This document shows, piece by piece, positions 18,046 through 26,026 of a stretch of DNA of 64,000 nucleotides. A program made the position numbers and the translations under genes. Below the pieces are notes generated by a model. That model was not told the DNA's origin and did no database searches. It saw nothing but the letters and a program-made list of their open reading frames with translations. Source of the DNA: Bacteroidota bacterium (GTDB taxonomy: Bacteria; Bacteroidota; Bacteroidia; B-17B0; Aurantibacillaceae); the NCBI GenBank assembly GCA_017303905.1, contig JAFLBH010000002.1, positions 62,001 to 126,000 of the forward strand, in the 5' to 3' direction. Positions within the stretch are counted from its first letter, which is position 1; every line of letters starts with the position of its first letter.

Positions 18046-18414
18046 ATGAAAAAAGTCATATTACTTTTGTTATTTCCTTTTATACTGTTGGCGCAAAGTC
18101 CGGGAACGGAGGAAATGAAACAACGTGCCAAAGAGGATATTGAAGGGTATCGTAGGAAAGTTTTGAGAGGGGAATCTTTTGGAAGTCTTGCCGCGTTGTA
18201 TAGTGACGATTCCGGTTCCGCGAAAAATGGGGGTATTTATAAAAATGTGGTAAAGGGAATGATGGTGAAGGAATTTGAAGATGTAGCTTTCAGTTTAAAA
18301 CCGGGAGATGTTTCTGAAGTTTTTGAAACTAAATATGGTTTTCATTTTATTCAACTCATAGCCCGCAGAGGAGATGAATTAGATTTAAGACACATCTTGG
18401 TTATTCCTAAATAG
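18046..18414 (+). CDS. Small periplasmic parvulin-type peptidylprolyl isomerase
   Basis: A 122-residue protein from the ATG at 18046; the TTG at 18031 adds only five non-family residues. After a signal peptide (VILLLLFPFILLAQ) comes a parvulin (PpiC) domain: GESFGSLAALYSDDSGSAKN, KNGGIYKNVVKGMM, EFEDVAFSLKPGDVSEVFET and YGFHFIQLIARRG. It should help prolyl isomerisation in periplasmic folding. The family's usual first strand (RHILV) is missing at the N-terminus and appears instead at the very end (DLRHILVIPK). This is either a circularly permuted domain or the truncated start of a second one. The gene is convergent with 18416, with 1 bp between. Confidence 0.82.
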   Translation: MKKVILLLLFPFILLAQSPGTEEMKQRAKEDIEGYRRKVLRGESFGSLAALYSDDSGSAKNGGIYKNVVKGMMVKEFEDVAFSLKPGDVSEVFETKYGFHFIQLIARRGDELDLRHILVIPK

Positions 18415-18415
18415 A

Positions 18416-18700
18416 TTAGCTGCCTGCAAAAGGCGTACCGAAAATCCCAACAGCTAATTCGGCCCATACTAAAACAAGTGCTGCCAATATTAAAAGTGAA
18501 ATGAGGATGCGAAATTTAGTTTGTTTTACTTTTCTTAAAACAAACTCAATACTAAGACCGGTACCATAAAGCAAGATAGCGGCAATAATAAAATCGAATA
18601 AACTCCAGTTTACCTCGCTCGTGAATTGCATGGCTGCGAATGGGATTAAAAGAAGAGTAGTTGCAATACTTAAAATAATGATGAGTCGTTTGTTTTCCAT
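18416..18700 (-). CDS. Small integral membrane protein, unrecognised
   Basis: A 94-residue protein with three hydrophobic segments (about 6-25, 33-50 and 64-90) and few charged residues, mainly a basic loop RKVKQTKF between segments two and three. It is an inner-membrane protein of unknown function. It ends 1 bp from the end of the convergent parvulin gene. No nearby gene on the same strand is close enough to suggest an operon. Confidence 0.65.
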   Translation of the reverse strand: MENKRLIIILSIATTLLLIPFAAMQFTSEVNWSLFDFIIAAILLYGTGLSIEFVLRKVKQTKFRILISLLILAALVLVWAELAVGIFGTPFAGS

Positions 18701-18775
18701 AATGCGATATTTTTGGTATTAACGTTTAGTGTATCCTATAAATTGTGTCTTCAATTAATAAAAAATGTGAAAAAT

Positions 18776-19411
18776 TTAATCGTTCAAGCCCTTACCTTTA
18801 AGAATAGCGGCGGTACATTTCTCAATGCGCGAAGCACGTGTGGCAGATTGTTTAGCCTGAGAGAAAAATAACAAGTAACCTCTTTGTCGGCCTGGAGTTA
18901 AAGCATAGAAAGCTTTTTTAAGTGAGGCGTTTTTCTTGAAAGCGCTTTCCAGTTCCTCAATCATTAAATCCTCTGAAGTTTGTTTGAATTCAATTTTCTT
19001 TCCTTGTTTTTCTAATTCGATGGCTTCCTTAATATAAGCTTTAATGTTGGTGGAAAGTTTTTCAATTTCTTTTACGCTGGTAAATCTAAACTGACGAGCA
19101 GCTTGTGAGTTTTCACCTGGAGAACTCAAAAGTTTTTTAGCATCTTTTAAAAGCGCGCCTTTAAAAAAACTAACAGAGCAATAATCTTTAAAAGCCGCTA
19201 ATATCAAAACGTTTTTGTTTTCGAATGTATAACATGGTACACTCCATTTTAATTCTTCGGTGAGCCCACAGTCTTGTATTATTGCTCTTAATACTTTTAA
19301 CTCGGTGGACCAGGTATGGACTTTACATTGTGGAGTTTTGTAAAGCTTACATCTGCCACAGCCATCAATAAGGTATTGATCAACTTGTTTGGTATTGGTA
19401 TTAGGTGTCAT
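18776..19411 (-). CDS. YdeI/OmpD-associated family protein (DUF1801-like)
   Basis: A 211-residue protein. The N-terminal part (about 25-130) has the DUF1801/YdhG-like pattern: LKWSVPCYTFENKNVLILAAFKDYCSVSFFKGALL. The C-terminal part (about 140-205) is YdeI-like, with the motif ALTPGRQRGYLLFFSQAKQS and basic residues after it. Family members are small cytoplasmic proteins linked to stress or antimicrobial-peptide tolerance in some bacteria; a biochemical role is not established. An N-terminal cysteine cluster (GCGRCKLYKTPQCKVH) may bind metal. It appears monocistronic. Confidence 0.82.
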   Translation of the reverse strand: MTPNTNTKQVDQYLIDGCGRCKLYKTPQCKVHTWSTELKVLRAIIQDCGLTEELKWSVPCYTFENKNVLILAAFKDYCSVSFFKGALLKDAKKLLSSPGENSQAARQFRFTSVKEIEKLSTNIKAYIKEAIELEKQGKKIEFKQTSEDLMIEELESAFKKNASLKKAFYALTPGRQRGYLLFFSQAKQSATRASRIEKCTAAILKGKGLND

Positions 19412-19508
19412 AATTTAAAATTATGCTAAGTTGAGAGAAGGATTGTTACTACATTTTTTAATAGTTACAGAACTAAATGAATTACATTATTAGCGGTTAT
19501 ACTTTTCC

Positions 19509-20603
19509 TTAAAAAATCTCATTCAATTGCGCAACGCCGTTTTTTCGAAGTAGTTTCCAATGAGAAACCATGGCTTGCGATAACGTTGGCATGTGGCGAT
19601 ATGGAATATTGTATTCGGCGGCAGTTTCTACCATGATTTTTCTTACTTCAGGAAAATGAACATGTGCCATAGCAGGAAACAAATGATGCACCGCGTGATA
19701 GTTAATTCCTCCAAAAAAGAAACTTGCAAAAGGCCATTTAGTACCAAAATCCATGGTTACACTCATTTGATGCTCGGCCCATGTGGATTTCATATCGCCA
19801 TTTTTATCCGGCTCGGGAAAAATAGATTCCTCATATAAATGAGCAGGAAATAAAGCTGTTGCTGCTGCTAAACTTGCTACAACATGCATGAAAAAGAATC
19901 CTAACAAAACGATTGGCCAGCTGCACCCCGAAAAAATTAATGGAAGAACTAGGGCATAGCTGAAATAAATTATTTTCGAAACGATGAATGAAATCACTTG
20001 CGCTGTAGAGTGTTTTACTTCTTTAGACCCAATTTTATAAGAGAAGAAATCGGTCCAGTCTCTTCTTAAAATTGCATTCAGCGAATAAAAACAATAAAGC
20101 ATAGGGGCGTAAATTTTTTGGTATTTATAACTTGGAGGAGGATTTTCAAGTGGCTGAAATGTTAGCATGCCTGTTTGCTGTATATCCACATCATGTTCCG
20201 GTACCATAGGGTTAGGATGATGCGAATAAACATGACGCATTTTCCATAAATAACCGGAAGAACCTAACAAATCAAACGTATAAGTAAAAAGATGATTAAT
20301 GATTCTATTATTAGAAAATGAGCTATGTACACCTTCATGGCCGAGATTAAGTACCAGACAAATTTGTATAAATCCCAACAATGCAAAGCAAGTTAAAAGT
20401 AATGGTGAATTACCGTTGGCACGTAGGATAAAAGTATAAGTAACCGCAAAAGCAACTAAAAAAAGAATTGCTTTAAAAATGCCAAAGGCGTTAGTTTTTT
20501 TGGAAATTTTATTTGAAACGAAATAATCGTTTACGCGTTTGTTAACGGTATAAAAAAAACTGTCTTTTTCTTCCTTCTTATATTTTACGTCTTTATAGTC
20601 CAT
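19509..20603 (-). CDS. Membrane fatty acid desaturase
   Basis: A 364-residue membrane di-iron desaturase. Three histidine boxes are present: HEGVH (89-93), HVYSHH (124-129) and HAVHHLFP near residue 305. Hydrophobic segments lie around 43-62, 66-85, 200-220 and 225-245. The spacing fits the acyl-lipid/acyl-CoA front-end type group. It puts a double bond in membrane fatty acids and is typically used to adjust fluidity, for example in the cold. Electron donors are not encoded nearby and there is no fused cytochrome b5. An upstream hairpin (GGTTG/CAACC) and a short palindrome near the start are visible, with no proven role. Confidence 0.9.
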   Translation of the reverse strand: MDYKDVKYKKEEKDSFFYTVNKRVNDYFVSNKISKKTNAFGIFKAILFLVAFAVTYTFILRANGNSPLLLTCFALLGFIQICLVLNLGHEGVHSSFSNNRIINHLFTYTFDLLGSSGYLWKMRHVYSHHPNPMVPEHDVDIQQTGMLTFQPLENPPPSYKYQKIYAPMLYCFYSLNAILRRDWTDFFSYKIGSKEVKHSTAQVISFIVSKIIYFSYALVLPLIFSGCSWPIVLLGFFFMHVVASLAAATALFPAHLYEESIFPEPDKNGDMKSTWAEHQMSVTMDFGTKWPFASFFFGGINYHAVHHLFPAMAHVHFPEVRKIMVETAAEYNIPYRHMPTLSQAMVSHWKLLRKNGVAQLNEIF

Positions 20604-20754
20604 GCTTAAATTAAGTATGGTTGCTTTAACAACCTTTTAGTTTAATGCACTAAAATACAATTAAACCTGAGATTTACAAGTGTTTATAATATTTTTATTC
20701 ATCCGTTTAAAATGGATTGTACATTTAGGAATACTGGCTTCTGATATAAATTAA

Positions 20755-20782
20755 AAAAGGAGCCTTGACTATGACTCCTTTT
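20755..20782 (-). terminator. Terminator after the glycyl-tRNA synthetase gene
   Basis: AAAAGGAG (20755-20762) pairs with CTCCTTTT (20775-20782) across a 12-base loop. Read on the minus strand it is followed by a T-rich tract and sits 31 bp after the stop of the synthetase gene. Confidence 0.8.
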
Positions 20783-20812
20783 ATTTAAATGGTTAAAATT
20801 AACTCTTCGGTT

Positions 20813-22354
20813 TTATAATTGTTTGAGTAAACTTTTCAGACTTACTTTTTCATCCAGAATTCTGGCAAGTTCGCTGATTTTTACGCGTTCTTGTTTCATG
20901 GTATCACGTTCTCGAATCGTAACGCTGTTGTCATTTAAACTATCATGATCAACCGTAATACAATATGGTGTACCGATGGCATCTTGTCGTCTGTAACGGC
21001 GACCTACAGTATCTTTTTCGTCGTAAGTAACAATATGATCGAACATTAATTCTTTCATGATTTTCTCTGCTAACTCCGGTAAACCGTCCTTTTTTACTAA
21101 TGGTAAAATAGCGGCTTTTATTGGGGCGAGAGCAGGAGGTAAGTTTAAAACGGTGCGCTTATCTCCGCCTTCTAATTCTTCTTCTTTTAATCCCGCACTT
21201 AATATGGCTAAGAATAAACGATCCAGACCAACAGATGTTTCTACAACATAAGGCACATAATTCTGATTTAATTCAGGATCGAAGTATTGTAATTTTTTTC
21301 CACTGAATTGTTCGTGCTGTTTTAAATCGAAATCGGTGCGTGAGTGAATACCTTCTAATTCTTTAAATCCAAACGGAAAAGCAAATTCAATATCACAAGC
21401 AGCGTTTGCATAATGCGCCAGTTTTAAATGATCGTGATACTTATATTTTTCATTCCCTAATCCTAAACTTTGATGCCATTTTAAACGTGCTTTTTTCCAG
21501 TATTCGTACCATTCCATTTCAGTACCCGGACGAACAAAAAACTGCATTTCCATTTGTTCGAATTCGCGCATGCGGAAAATAAACTGGCGGGCTACAATCT
21601 CATTACGGAAAGCTTTACCGGTTTGAGCAATACCAAACGGAATTTTCATGCGTCCGGTTTTTTGCACATTCAGGAAGTTAACGAAAATACCCTGTGCGGT
21701 TTCCGGACGAAGATAAATGGTGTTACCTTCTTCAGCTACCGAGCCCATGCTGGTTGAGAACATTAAATTAAACTGTCTAACGTCCGTCCAATTACGGCTT
21801 CCGCTAATCGGACAAACAATTTCACAGTCAACAATAATTTGTTTTACCTCCGCTAAATCGCCTTTGTCCATGGCGTTTTTAAAACGGTTATTAATACTGT
21901 CAATTTTATCCTGATATTCCTTTACACGTGCATTGGTGCTGCGGAACATGGCTTCATCAAAATTCTCGAAGCGTTTAGCCGCTTTTTCAACTTCTTTATT
22001 AATCTTATCCTCAATCTTTACCACATGCTCTTCAATAAGCACATCAGCACGGTAACGTTTTTTACTGTCTTTGTTATCGATTAATGGATCGTTAAAAGCG
22101 TCTACGTGTCCGCTGGCTTTCCAGGTAGTTGGGTGCATGAAAATGGCCGCATCGATACCAACAATGTTTTCGTGCATTTGTACCATGGCACGCCACCAGT
22201 ATTCACGGATGTTTTTCTTTAATTCGGCACCATATTGACCATAATCGTAAACGGCACTTAGTCCGTCATAAATTTCGCTGGATGGGAAAATATAACCGTA
22301 CTCTTTACAATGAGAGATAACATTCTTAAAAAAATCTTCAGGCTTCTGTGACAT
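20813..22354 (-). CDS. glyS: Glycine--tRNA ligase, single-chain (alpha2) type
   Basis: A 513-residue class II aminoacyl-tRNA synthetase that charges tRNA-Gly with glycine. The family motifs are visible: motif 2 region with FIFRMREFEQMEMQFFVRPG, the preceding RPETAQGIFVNFLNV, and motif 3 with ETSVGLDRLFLAIL. The C-terminal anticodon-binding domain starts near LAPIKAAILPLV. This is the eukaryote/archaea-like homodimeric form, not the bacterial alpha/beta (GlyQ/GlyS) form, and is the form usual in Bacteroidota. The start is set by a TATTTTTG -7 box 19 bp upstream. A terminator follows. Confidence 0.96.
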   Translation of the reverse strand: MSQKPEDFFKNVISHCKEYGYIFPSSEIYDGLSAVYDYGQYGAELKKNIREYWWRAMVQMHENIVGIDAAIFMHPTTWKASGHVDAFNDPLIDNKDSKKRYRADVLIEEHVVKIEDKINKEVEKAAKRFENFDEAMFRSTNARVKEYQDKIDSINNRFKNAMDKGDLAEVKQIIVDCEIVCPISGSRNWTDVRQFNLMFSTSMGSVAEEGNTIYLRPETAQGIFVNFLNVQKTGRMKIPFGIAQTGKAFRNEIVARQFIFRMREFEQMEMQFFVRPGTEMEWYEYWKKARLKWHQSLGLGNEKYKYHDHLKLAHYANAACDIEFAFPFGFKELEGIHSRTDFDLKQHEQFSGKKLQYFDPELNQNYVPYVVETSVGLDRLFLAILSAGLKEEELEGGDKRTVLNLPPALAPIKAAILPLVKKDGLPELAEKIMKELMFDHIVTYDEKDTVGRRYRRQDAIGTPYCITVDHDSLNDNSVTIRERDTMKQERVKISELARILDEKVSLKSLLKQL

Positions 22355-22373
22355 GCTAATAAACTTTGAGCCA

Positions 22374-22381
22374 CAAAAATA
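22374..22381 (-). promoter_or_regulatory. -7 promoter box of the glycyl-tRNA synthetase gene
   Basis: TATTTTTG on the minus strand (TAnnTTTG) ends 19 bp before the ATG at 22354. No clear -33 TTTG is seen at the expected distance. Confidence 0.45.
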
Positions 22382-22470
22382 GGGATTTTAGCTTATTTGC
22401 CTACTGAACTTATTAGCAGTATAGATTTGATAAAATACCGATTCCTAGCTTTAATCATTGGCTAAAAACA

Positions 22471-22499
22471 AAAAGCCCGGAACAAACACCGGGCTTTTT
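22471..22499. terminator. Terminator hairpin, distal of two tandem
   Basis: AAAAGCCCGG (22471-22480) pairs with CCGGGCTTTT (22489-22498) across an 8-base loop. A/T tracts on both sides allow use on either strand. Confidence 0.85.
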
Positions 22500-22528
22500 C
22501 ACTAACAAAACAATAAGAGCATTCGTTT

Positions 22529-22564
22529 AAAAAAGCTGCCTCCATCCCCAAAGGCAGCTTTTTT
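22529..22564. terminator. Terminator hairpin, proximal of two tandem
   Basis: AAAAGCTGCC (22531-22540) pairs with GGCAGCTTTT (22553-22562), with A/T tracts on both sides. It lies 110 bp after the stop of the PKD lipoprotein gene, read on the minus strand. Confidence 0.85.
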
Positions 22565-22674
22565 GTTGGTTGGTATCAGATTATTTATTTATGAATGGCC
22601 AACCGTATTTTACCATCATTACTAACCTATACGCCGGCAATTTTTGAAAGGTTGGGTGAAGATTAAAAAATATT

Positions 22675-23793
22675 TTATTTATATGCCACAGCTACAACAG
22701 CTTTACCTTTTTCTATTGTTAATGAGCCTGTTGCGCTAAATACCTTACAGCTAAACTCTAAGGTTAACTTCTTTGTTTTTTGTCCGTTACCATTGTTCTC
22801 ATAATTCTCAACTCCAATAATTTTAAAATAACTGTTTGCAGGTTGACCAAAATCATCAGAAGTATAAACATTACCTGCTGCATCGGTATATTTAATAATA
22901 ATATTAGAATAGCCTTTTGGATTTTGGATTGGGGTTACACCAACTATTAAATAATTGGTGGTGCAATCGAGTCCGTTTGGCGTTAAGTAATTAAGATGTG
23001 CAACCGCGGTATCATTTACGGCATCAATAACACGTAAACTTACAGGGTATCGTCCTTGCAATGCGTAGCTATGCGAAGGAATAGCCATATTGGATGTATT
23101 ACCATCACCGAAATTCCATAAAAAATTATAAGGCGGCACACCTAAAGTTGAATGCGTAAATGTAGCGGTAAGAGTAGAAGTAGAGCTGGCAGTTATGGAA
23201 GTACGACAATCAGCACCGGTATTTCCGAAACTTTGCATGTTACATACAGAGTTCGTACAACCTGCGGTATCCTGAACACTTAAGCAAACATTGTATTGTC
23301 CGGTTCTGAAAACATGGGATGTGTTAGGCATGGTAGAAGTAGCGCCATCCCCAAAGTTCCATAAGTAATTGGTAGAATATTTATTGAAGAGGGAGTAAAA
23401 TTGAACATTGTGTAACACCGGCATGGGATTACCCGCCATAAACGGATAAAATTTATACATGAAAGCCGAATCGGCACCGGATGTTCCATTATAAGCACTG
23501 ATGCGATGATCATTAATTTGTATCTCGATGCTGTTTGGACAAACACCACTGCAATTGTGCGATTTTAAATTGGCTTTAAATCCGTATAAGTTATTTACAT
23601 CTTGCTCATATGAAGAGTACATGTAATAATTATCAACGCCTGCTTTAAATTCAACAGGTACATTGTTTACTTGCGCAGAAAAATAAAACTGCGGGTCGTT
23701 GGTTTCGTTGTCGGTGGGTAATTCCTTTTTCTTACAGTTCGTTAATAGGGCGGGGCTTACTGCAATTAAAAGGAACAGGTGTTTTGGTTTCAT
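22675..23793 (-). CDS. PKD-domain lipoprotein
   Basis: A 372-residue protein with a lipoprotein signal peptide (LIAVSPALLTNC, lipidated Cys20). Two PKD domains follow, each with the diagnostic W-N-F-G-D-G motif: YLWNFGDGATSTMPNTSH (about 143-160) and FLWNFGDGNTSNMAIPSH (about 225-242). PKD repeats are Ig-like beta sandwiches used in adhesion or glycan binding on the cell surface. The C-terminal third is beta-rich with no recognised domain. It starts 9 bp after the end of the barrel protein gene, which is translationally coupled to an ECF sigma factor gene. The three form one operon, so this may be the surface-exposed part of that signalling unit. Confidence 0.85.
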   Translation of the reverse strand: MKPKHLFLLIAVSPALLTNCKKKELPTDNETNDPQFYFSAQVNNVPVEFKAGVDNYYMYSSYEQDVNNLYGFKANLKSHNCSGVCPNSIEIQINDHRISAYNGTSGADSAFMYKFYPFMAGNPMPVLHNVQFYSLFNKYSTNYLWNFGDGATSTMPNTSHVFRTGQYNVCLSVQDTAGCTNSVCNMQSFGNTGADCRTSITASSTSTLTATFTHSTLGVPPYNFLWNFGDGNTSNMAIPSHSYALQGRYPVSLRVIDAVNDTAVAHLNYLTPNGLDCTTNYLIVGVTPIQNPKGYSNIIIKYTDAAGNVYTSDDFGQPANSYFKIIGVENYENNGNGQKTKKLTLEFSCKVFSATGSLTIEKGKAVVAVAYK

Positions 23794-23802
23794 TATTCGT
23801 TG

Positions 23803-25410
23803 TTACTTTTTAAATAAATCGAGACATAGTGTAACTTTAACACCCATGGCTCTTTCGTTTGTATTGTTTTTAAAATGATCGTTTTTCTTAATATCGGTAA
23901 AGCCGTAAATAAACTCTGCATTCGCGCTTAAGCCTTTGTAAATACGGCGGCGGTAAAACACAGATGCCTGAACATCTAAACTGTTAAACCCTGTTACATA
24001 ACCGGTTTCTTTTTTAGTGCTTAAACGATTGCTCTCGTTCATTGGCTCTGCGTTATTGGTGCGGTATTTTTCAGTCTGACTATCGCTATTTAACAGGAAT
24101 CCGGTGTTTGCTCCAAAACCAATGGTATTGTTTTTACCTAAATCAACACCCAATTTAATTGGCACAGAAATGTAATGTATGCGAATGTATTTAATGGCCG
24201 TAACATCGCGCTGTACACCAAAATTATACTCAGTTGTACTAGCCGTGTAGGTACTGTTACTTAAATTGCCAATGCTGTTGTATTGTAAGCCTGCGGTTAA
24301 AGAAACTTTAGGACTGATATATTGCTGATAGTTGATACCTGCCACTGCATTAAAACCGTTAGCTTCCTGACTGCCATTTACATTCCAACCAAACAAATAA
24401 GTAGCACCAGCTTCCGCATATAAAAACTTCGGACGGATTTTTGGTTTTACTGAAGAAGGAAGATTTAGGTCATTCGCAGTTGACGTGCTATCTACTTTGG
24501 CCAATACCGGTGTTTGTGTATTGTTTGTATCGGCAATAGGAGAGCTCATTTCAATGACATCTTTTGTTACAACTGCCGCTAAGGAGTCGGTTACCTTCGA
24601 ATCGTTACCGGAAATGTTATTAGTTATTACAGCTGTTCCTTCCGATTTTAAATTGCCTTCACGGTTGCTGTTGATGCCTTTGTTTTCTGAATTTACAACG
24701 GTGTTGTTTTTATTTGTGGCACTTAAGTTACTGCCAAGAATAACAGGAATTTCAGTTTGCGTAGTGCTTTTTGATTTTTCAGATTTAGCAAGCTTAATGG
24801 TTTCAGAACTTTCCTTTCCGGCAGCTGTTCCGTTTGGTGAAGAAGAACCGGAACCGGGATTGGTATTGCTTGCTGGAGTGGATTGAGAGGTGGTTGAATT
24901 GCTGTTTTCTGAAGAAGAATTACTGTTAGTTTGAGTTTTATCAGAACTAGCCTCAGTGTGACTAACGTTAGACGAAGATTTACCGCCGATTGATTTTTTA
25001 GTCCCTGAAGTGTTATTATTGGTGGTTGTACGATTTGTGTGTTGATTATTATCGTCGTTGTTATTTAATTTATTTTCATTAACGTTTGCAGCAGTTTCAA
25101 CTTCAGATGTTGCAGGATTTACGGGTTGCATATCGGAAGGCTGAACAGATTGCTGATTCTTGCTAATATCATTTAACGCCAAAAGCGGTTGCTCGTTGTT
25201 TGAGCTGCCGCTTTGTGTGTAATACACTACACCAAGAGTTAAGATTAATGCTATCGATGAGAGGAAAAATATCCATTTAGGCCTGTTATTGCTACGCGAG
25301 GCATCAATCATGGCGCGGGCCTTTTCCCAGTTTTGTTCATCAAACGGAAACTCCGCATTATCGAGCTTCTGCTTTAGGTGTTGTTCGAATTCGTGTAAAT
25401 CCTTTTTCAT
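23803..25410 (-). CDS. Sigma-factor-linked protein with inner-membrane anchor and outer-membrane beta-barrel
   Basis: A 535-residue protein with an unusual layout. Residues 1-45 are hydrophilic and cytoplasm-like (PFDEQNWEKARAMIDASRS), followed by one membrane segment (46-64, WIFFLSSIALILTLGVVYY). Residues about 68-330 are a low-complexity Ser/Asn/Thr/Lys/Glu-rich linker. From about 330 there is a beta-barrel domain of the outer-membrane type (FLYAEAGATYLFGWNV; ISPKVSLTAGLQYNSIG; ending VKVTLCLDLFKK). Its ATG overlaps the stop of the sigma factor gene by 4 bp, the usual place of an anti-sigma factor, so the N-terminal segment may bind the sigma factor. One chain could reach from cytoplasm to outer membrane. 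That topology is an inference. Confidence 0.75.
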   Translation of the reverse strand: MKKDLHEFEQHLKQKLDNAEFPFDEQNWEKARAMIDASRSNNRPKWIFFLSSIALILTLGVVYYTQSGSSNNEQPLLALNDISKNQQSVQPSDMQPVNPATSEVETAANVNENKLNNNDDNNQHTNRTTTNNNTSGTKKSIGGKSSSNVSHTEASSDKTQTNSNSSSENSNSTTSQSTPASNTNPGSGSSSPNGTAAGKESSETIKLAKSEKSKSTTQTEIPVILGSNLSATNKNNTVVNSENKGINSNREGNLKSEGTAVITNNISGNDSKVTDSLAAVVTKDVIEMSSPIADTNNTQTPVLAKVDSTSTANDLNLPSSVKPKIRPKFLYAEAGATYLFGWNVNGSQEANGFNAVAGINYQQYISPKVSLTAGLQYNSIGNLSNSTYTASTTEYNFGVQRDVTAIKYIRIHYISVPIKLGVDLGKNNTIGFGANTGFLLNSDSQTEKYRTNNAEPMNESNRLSTKKETGYVTGFNSLDVQASVFYRRRIYKGLSANAEFIYGFTDIKKNDHFKNNTNERAMGVKVTLCLDLFKK

Positions 25411-25967
25411 AATTCTATTTTATACGGTGCAACAATGTTTTCGAGCATTTCTTTTAATTTGGTGCGTGCCGAGTTAAGGTGCCATTTAGAGGTCCCCTCT
25501 TCAATACTTAACATTTCGGCAATTTCTTTATGCGAATAGCCATCCACCACAAACAAGTTAAAAACCTGTTGTGCCATAGGCGGCAGTTTGGTAATTAATT
25601 CGTGGATTTTTGCTGTATTGATACGATCGAGAGCTGAATTTAACTCGGCATACTCGCTGTTATCATAATACTCCTCCACATAATCAATCACCTCACTTTG
25701 TTTTTTGTTTTTTCTGTACTCATCAATCAGCGTATTAATCATAATGCGTCTGATCCATGCCTTAAACGGAATTTCTTCCTTGTATTTATCGAGGTTATTC
25801 AGGATTTTAAGAAAGCCTACATTAAGGATTTCCTTTGCCAAATCCTGATTGCGTGTATAACGCACGCAAATACTCATTAAATAACTATAGGTTAGTTTGT
25901 ACAGTTCATATTCAGACCTTCTGTTTCGGCTAATACAATCCTTTATCAGTTGAGGCTGAATGTTCAT
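25407..25967 (-). CDS. ECF-type RNA polymerase sigma factor
   Basis: A 186-residue sigma-70 family protein with the two ECF domains. Region 2 is visible at about 20-85 (LMSICVRYTRNQDLAKEILN; PFKAWIRRIMINTLIDEYRK) and region 4 at about 125-180 (LPPMAQQVFNLFVVDGYSHK, then EIAEMLSIEEGTSKWHLNSA). It directs RNA polymerase to its own set of promoters. The gene overlaps the next by 4 bp (ATGA), so the two proteins are made together, as expected for a sigma factor and its regulator. A PKD lipoprotein gene follows in the same operon. The target promoters cannot be told from the window. Confidence 0.93.
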   Translation of the reverse strand: MNIQPQLIKDCISRNRRSEYELYKLTYSYLMSICVRYTRNQDLAKEILNVGFLKILNNLDKYKEEIPFKAWIRRIMINTLIDEYRKNKKQSEVIDYVEEYYDNSEYAELNSALDRINTAKIHELITKLPPMAQQVFNLFVVDGYSHKEIAEMLSIEEGTSKWHLNSARTKLKEMLENIVAPYKIEL

Positions 25968-26026
25968 TCCTTGAATTCAATTAAATAACTGTACGAGTAA
26001 TAACGCCAAAAGGTTGGGACGTATTA

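Larger units (their letters stand above)
22382..22674. other. Gene-free stretch between two minus-strand genes
   Basis: The 320-bp gap 22355-22674 has no supported reading frame. It holds the synthetase promoter at its left end, two strong hairpin terminators (22471-22499 and 22529-22564) and AT-rich sequence. A short RNA ending at one of the terminators is possible but nothing shows it directly. Confidence 0.5.

Noticed and set aside
19409-19425. 17-bp AT-only palindrome at the start codon of the YdeI gene
   Set aside because: It is symmetric but made almost only of A and T, which is expected by chance in such DNA, and no regulator is nearby.
24485-24886. 133-residue plus-strand frame opposite the barrel protein
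   Set aside because: It lies opposite the low-complexity Ser/Asn/Thr linker of the minus-strand gene, whose repeats keep the other frames open. It has no promoter and no protein-like domain.
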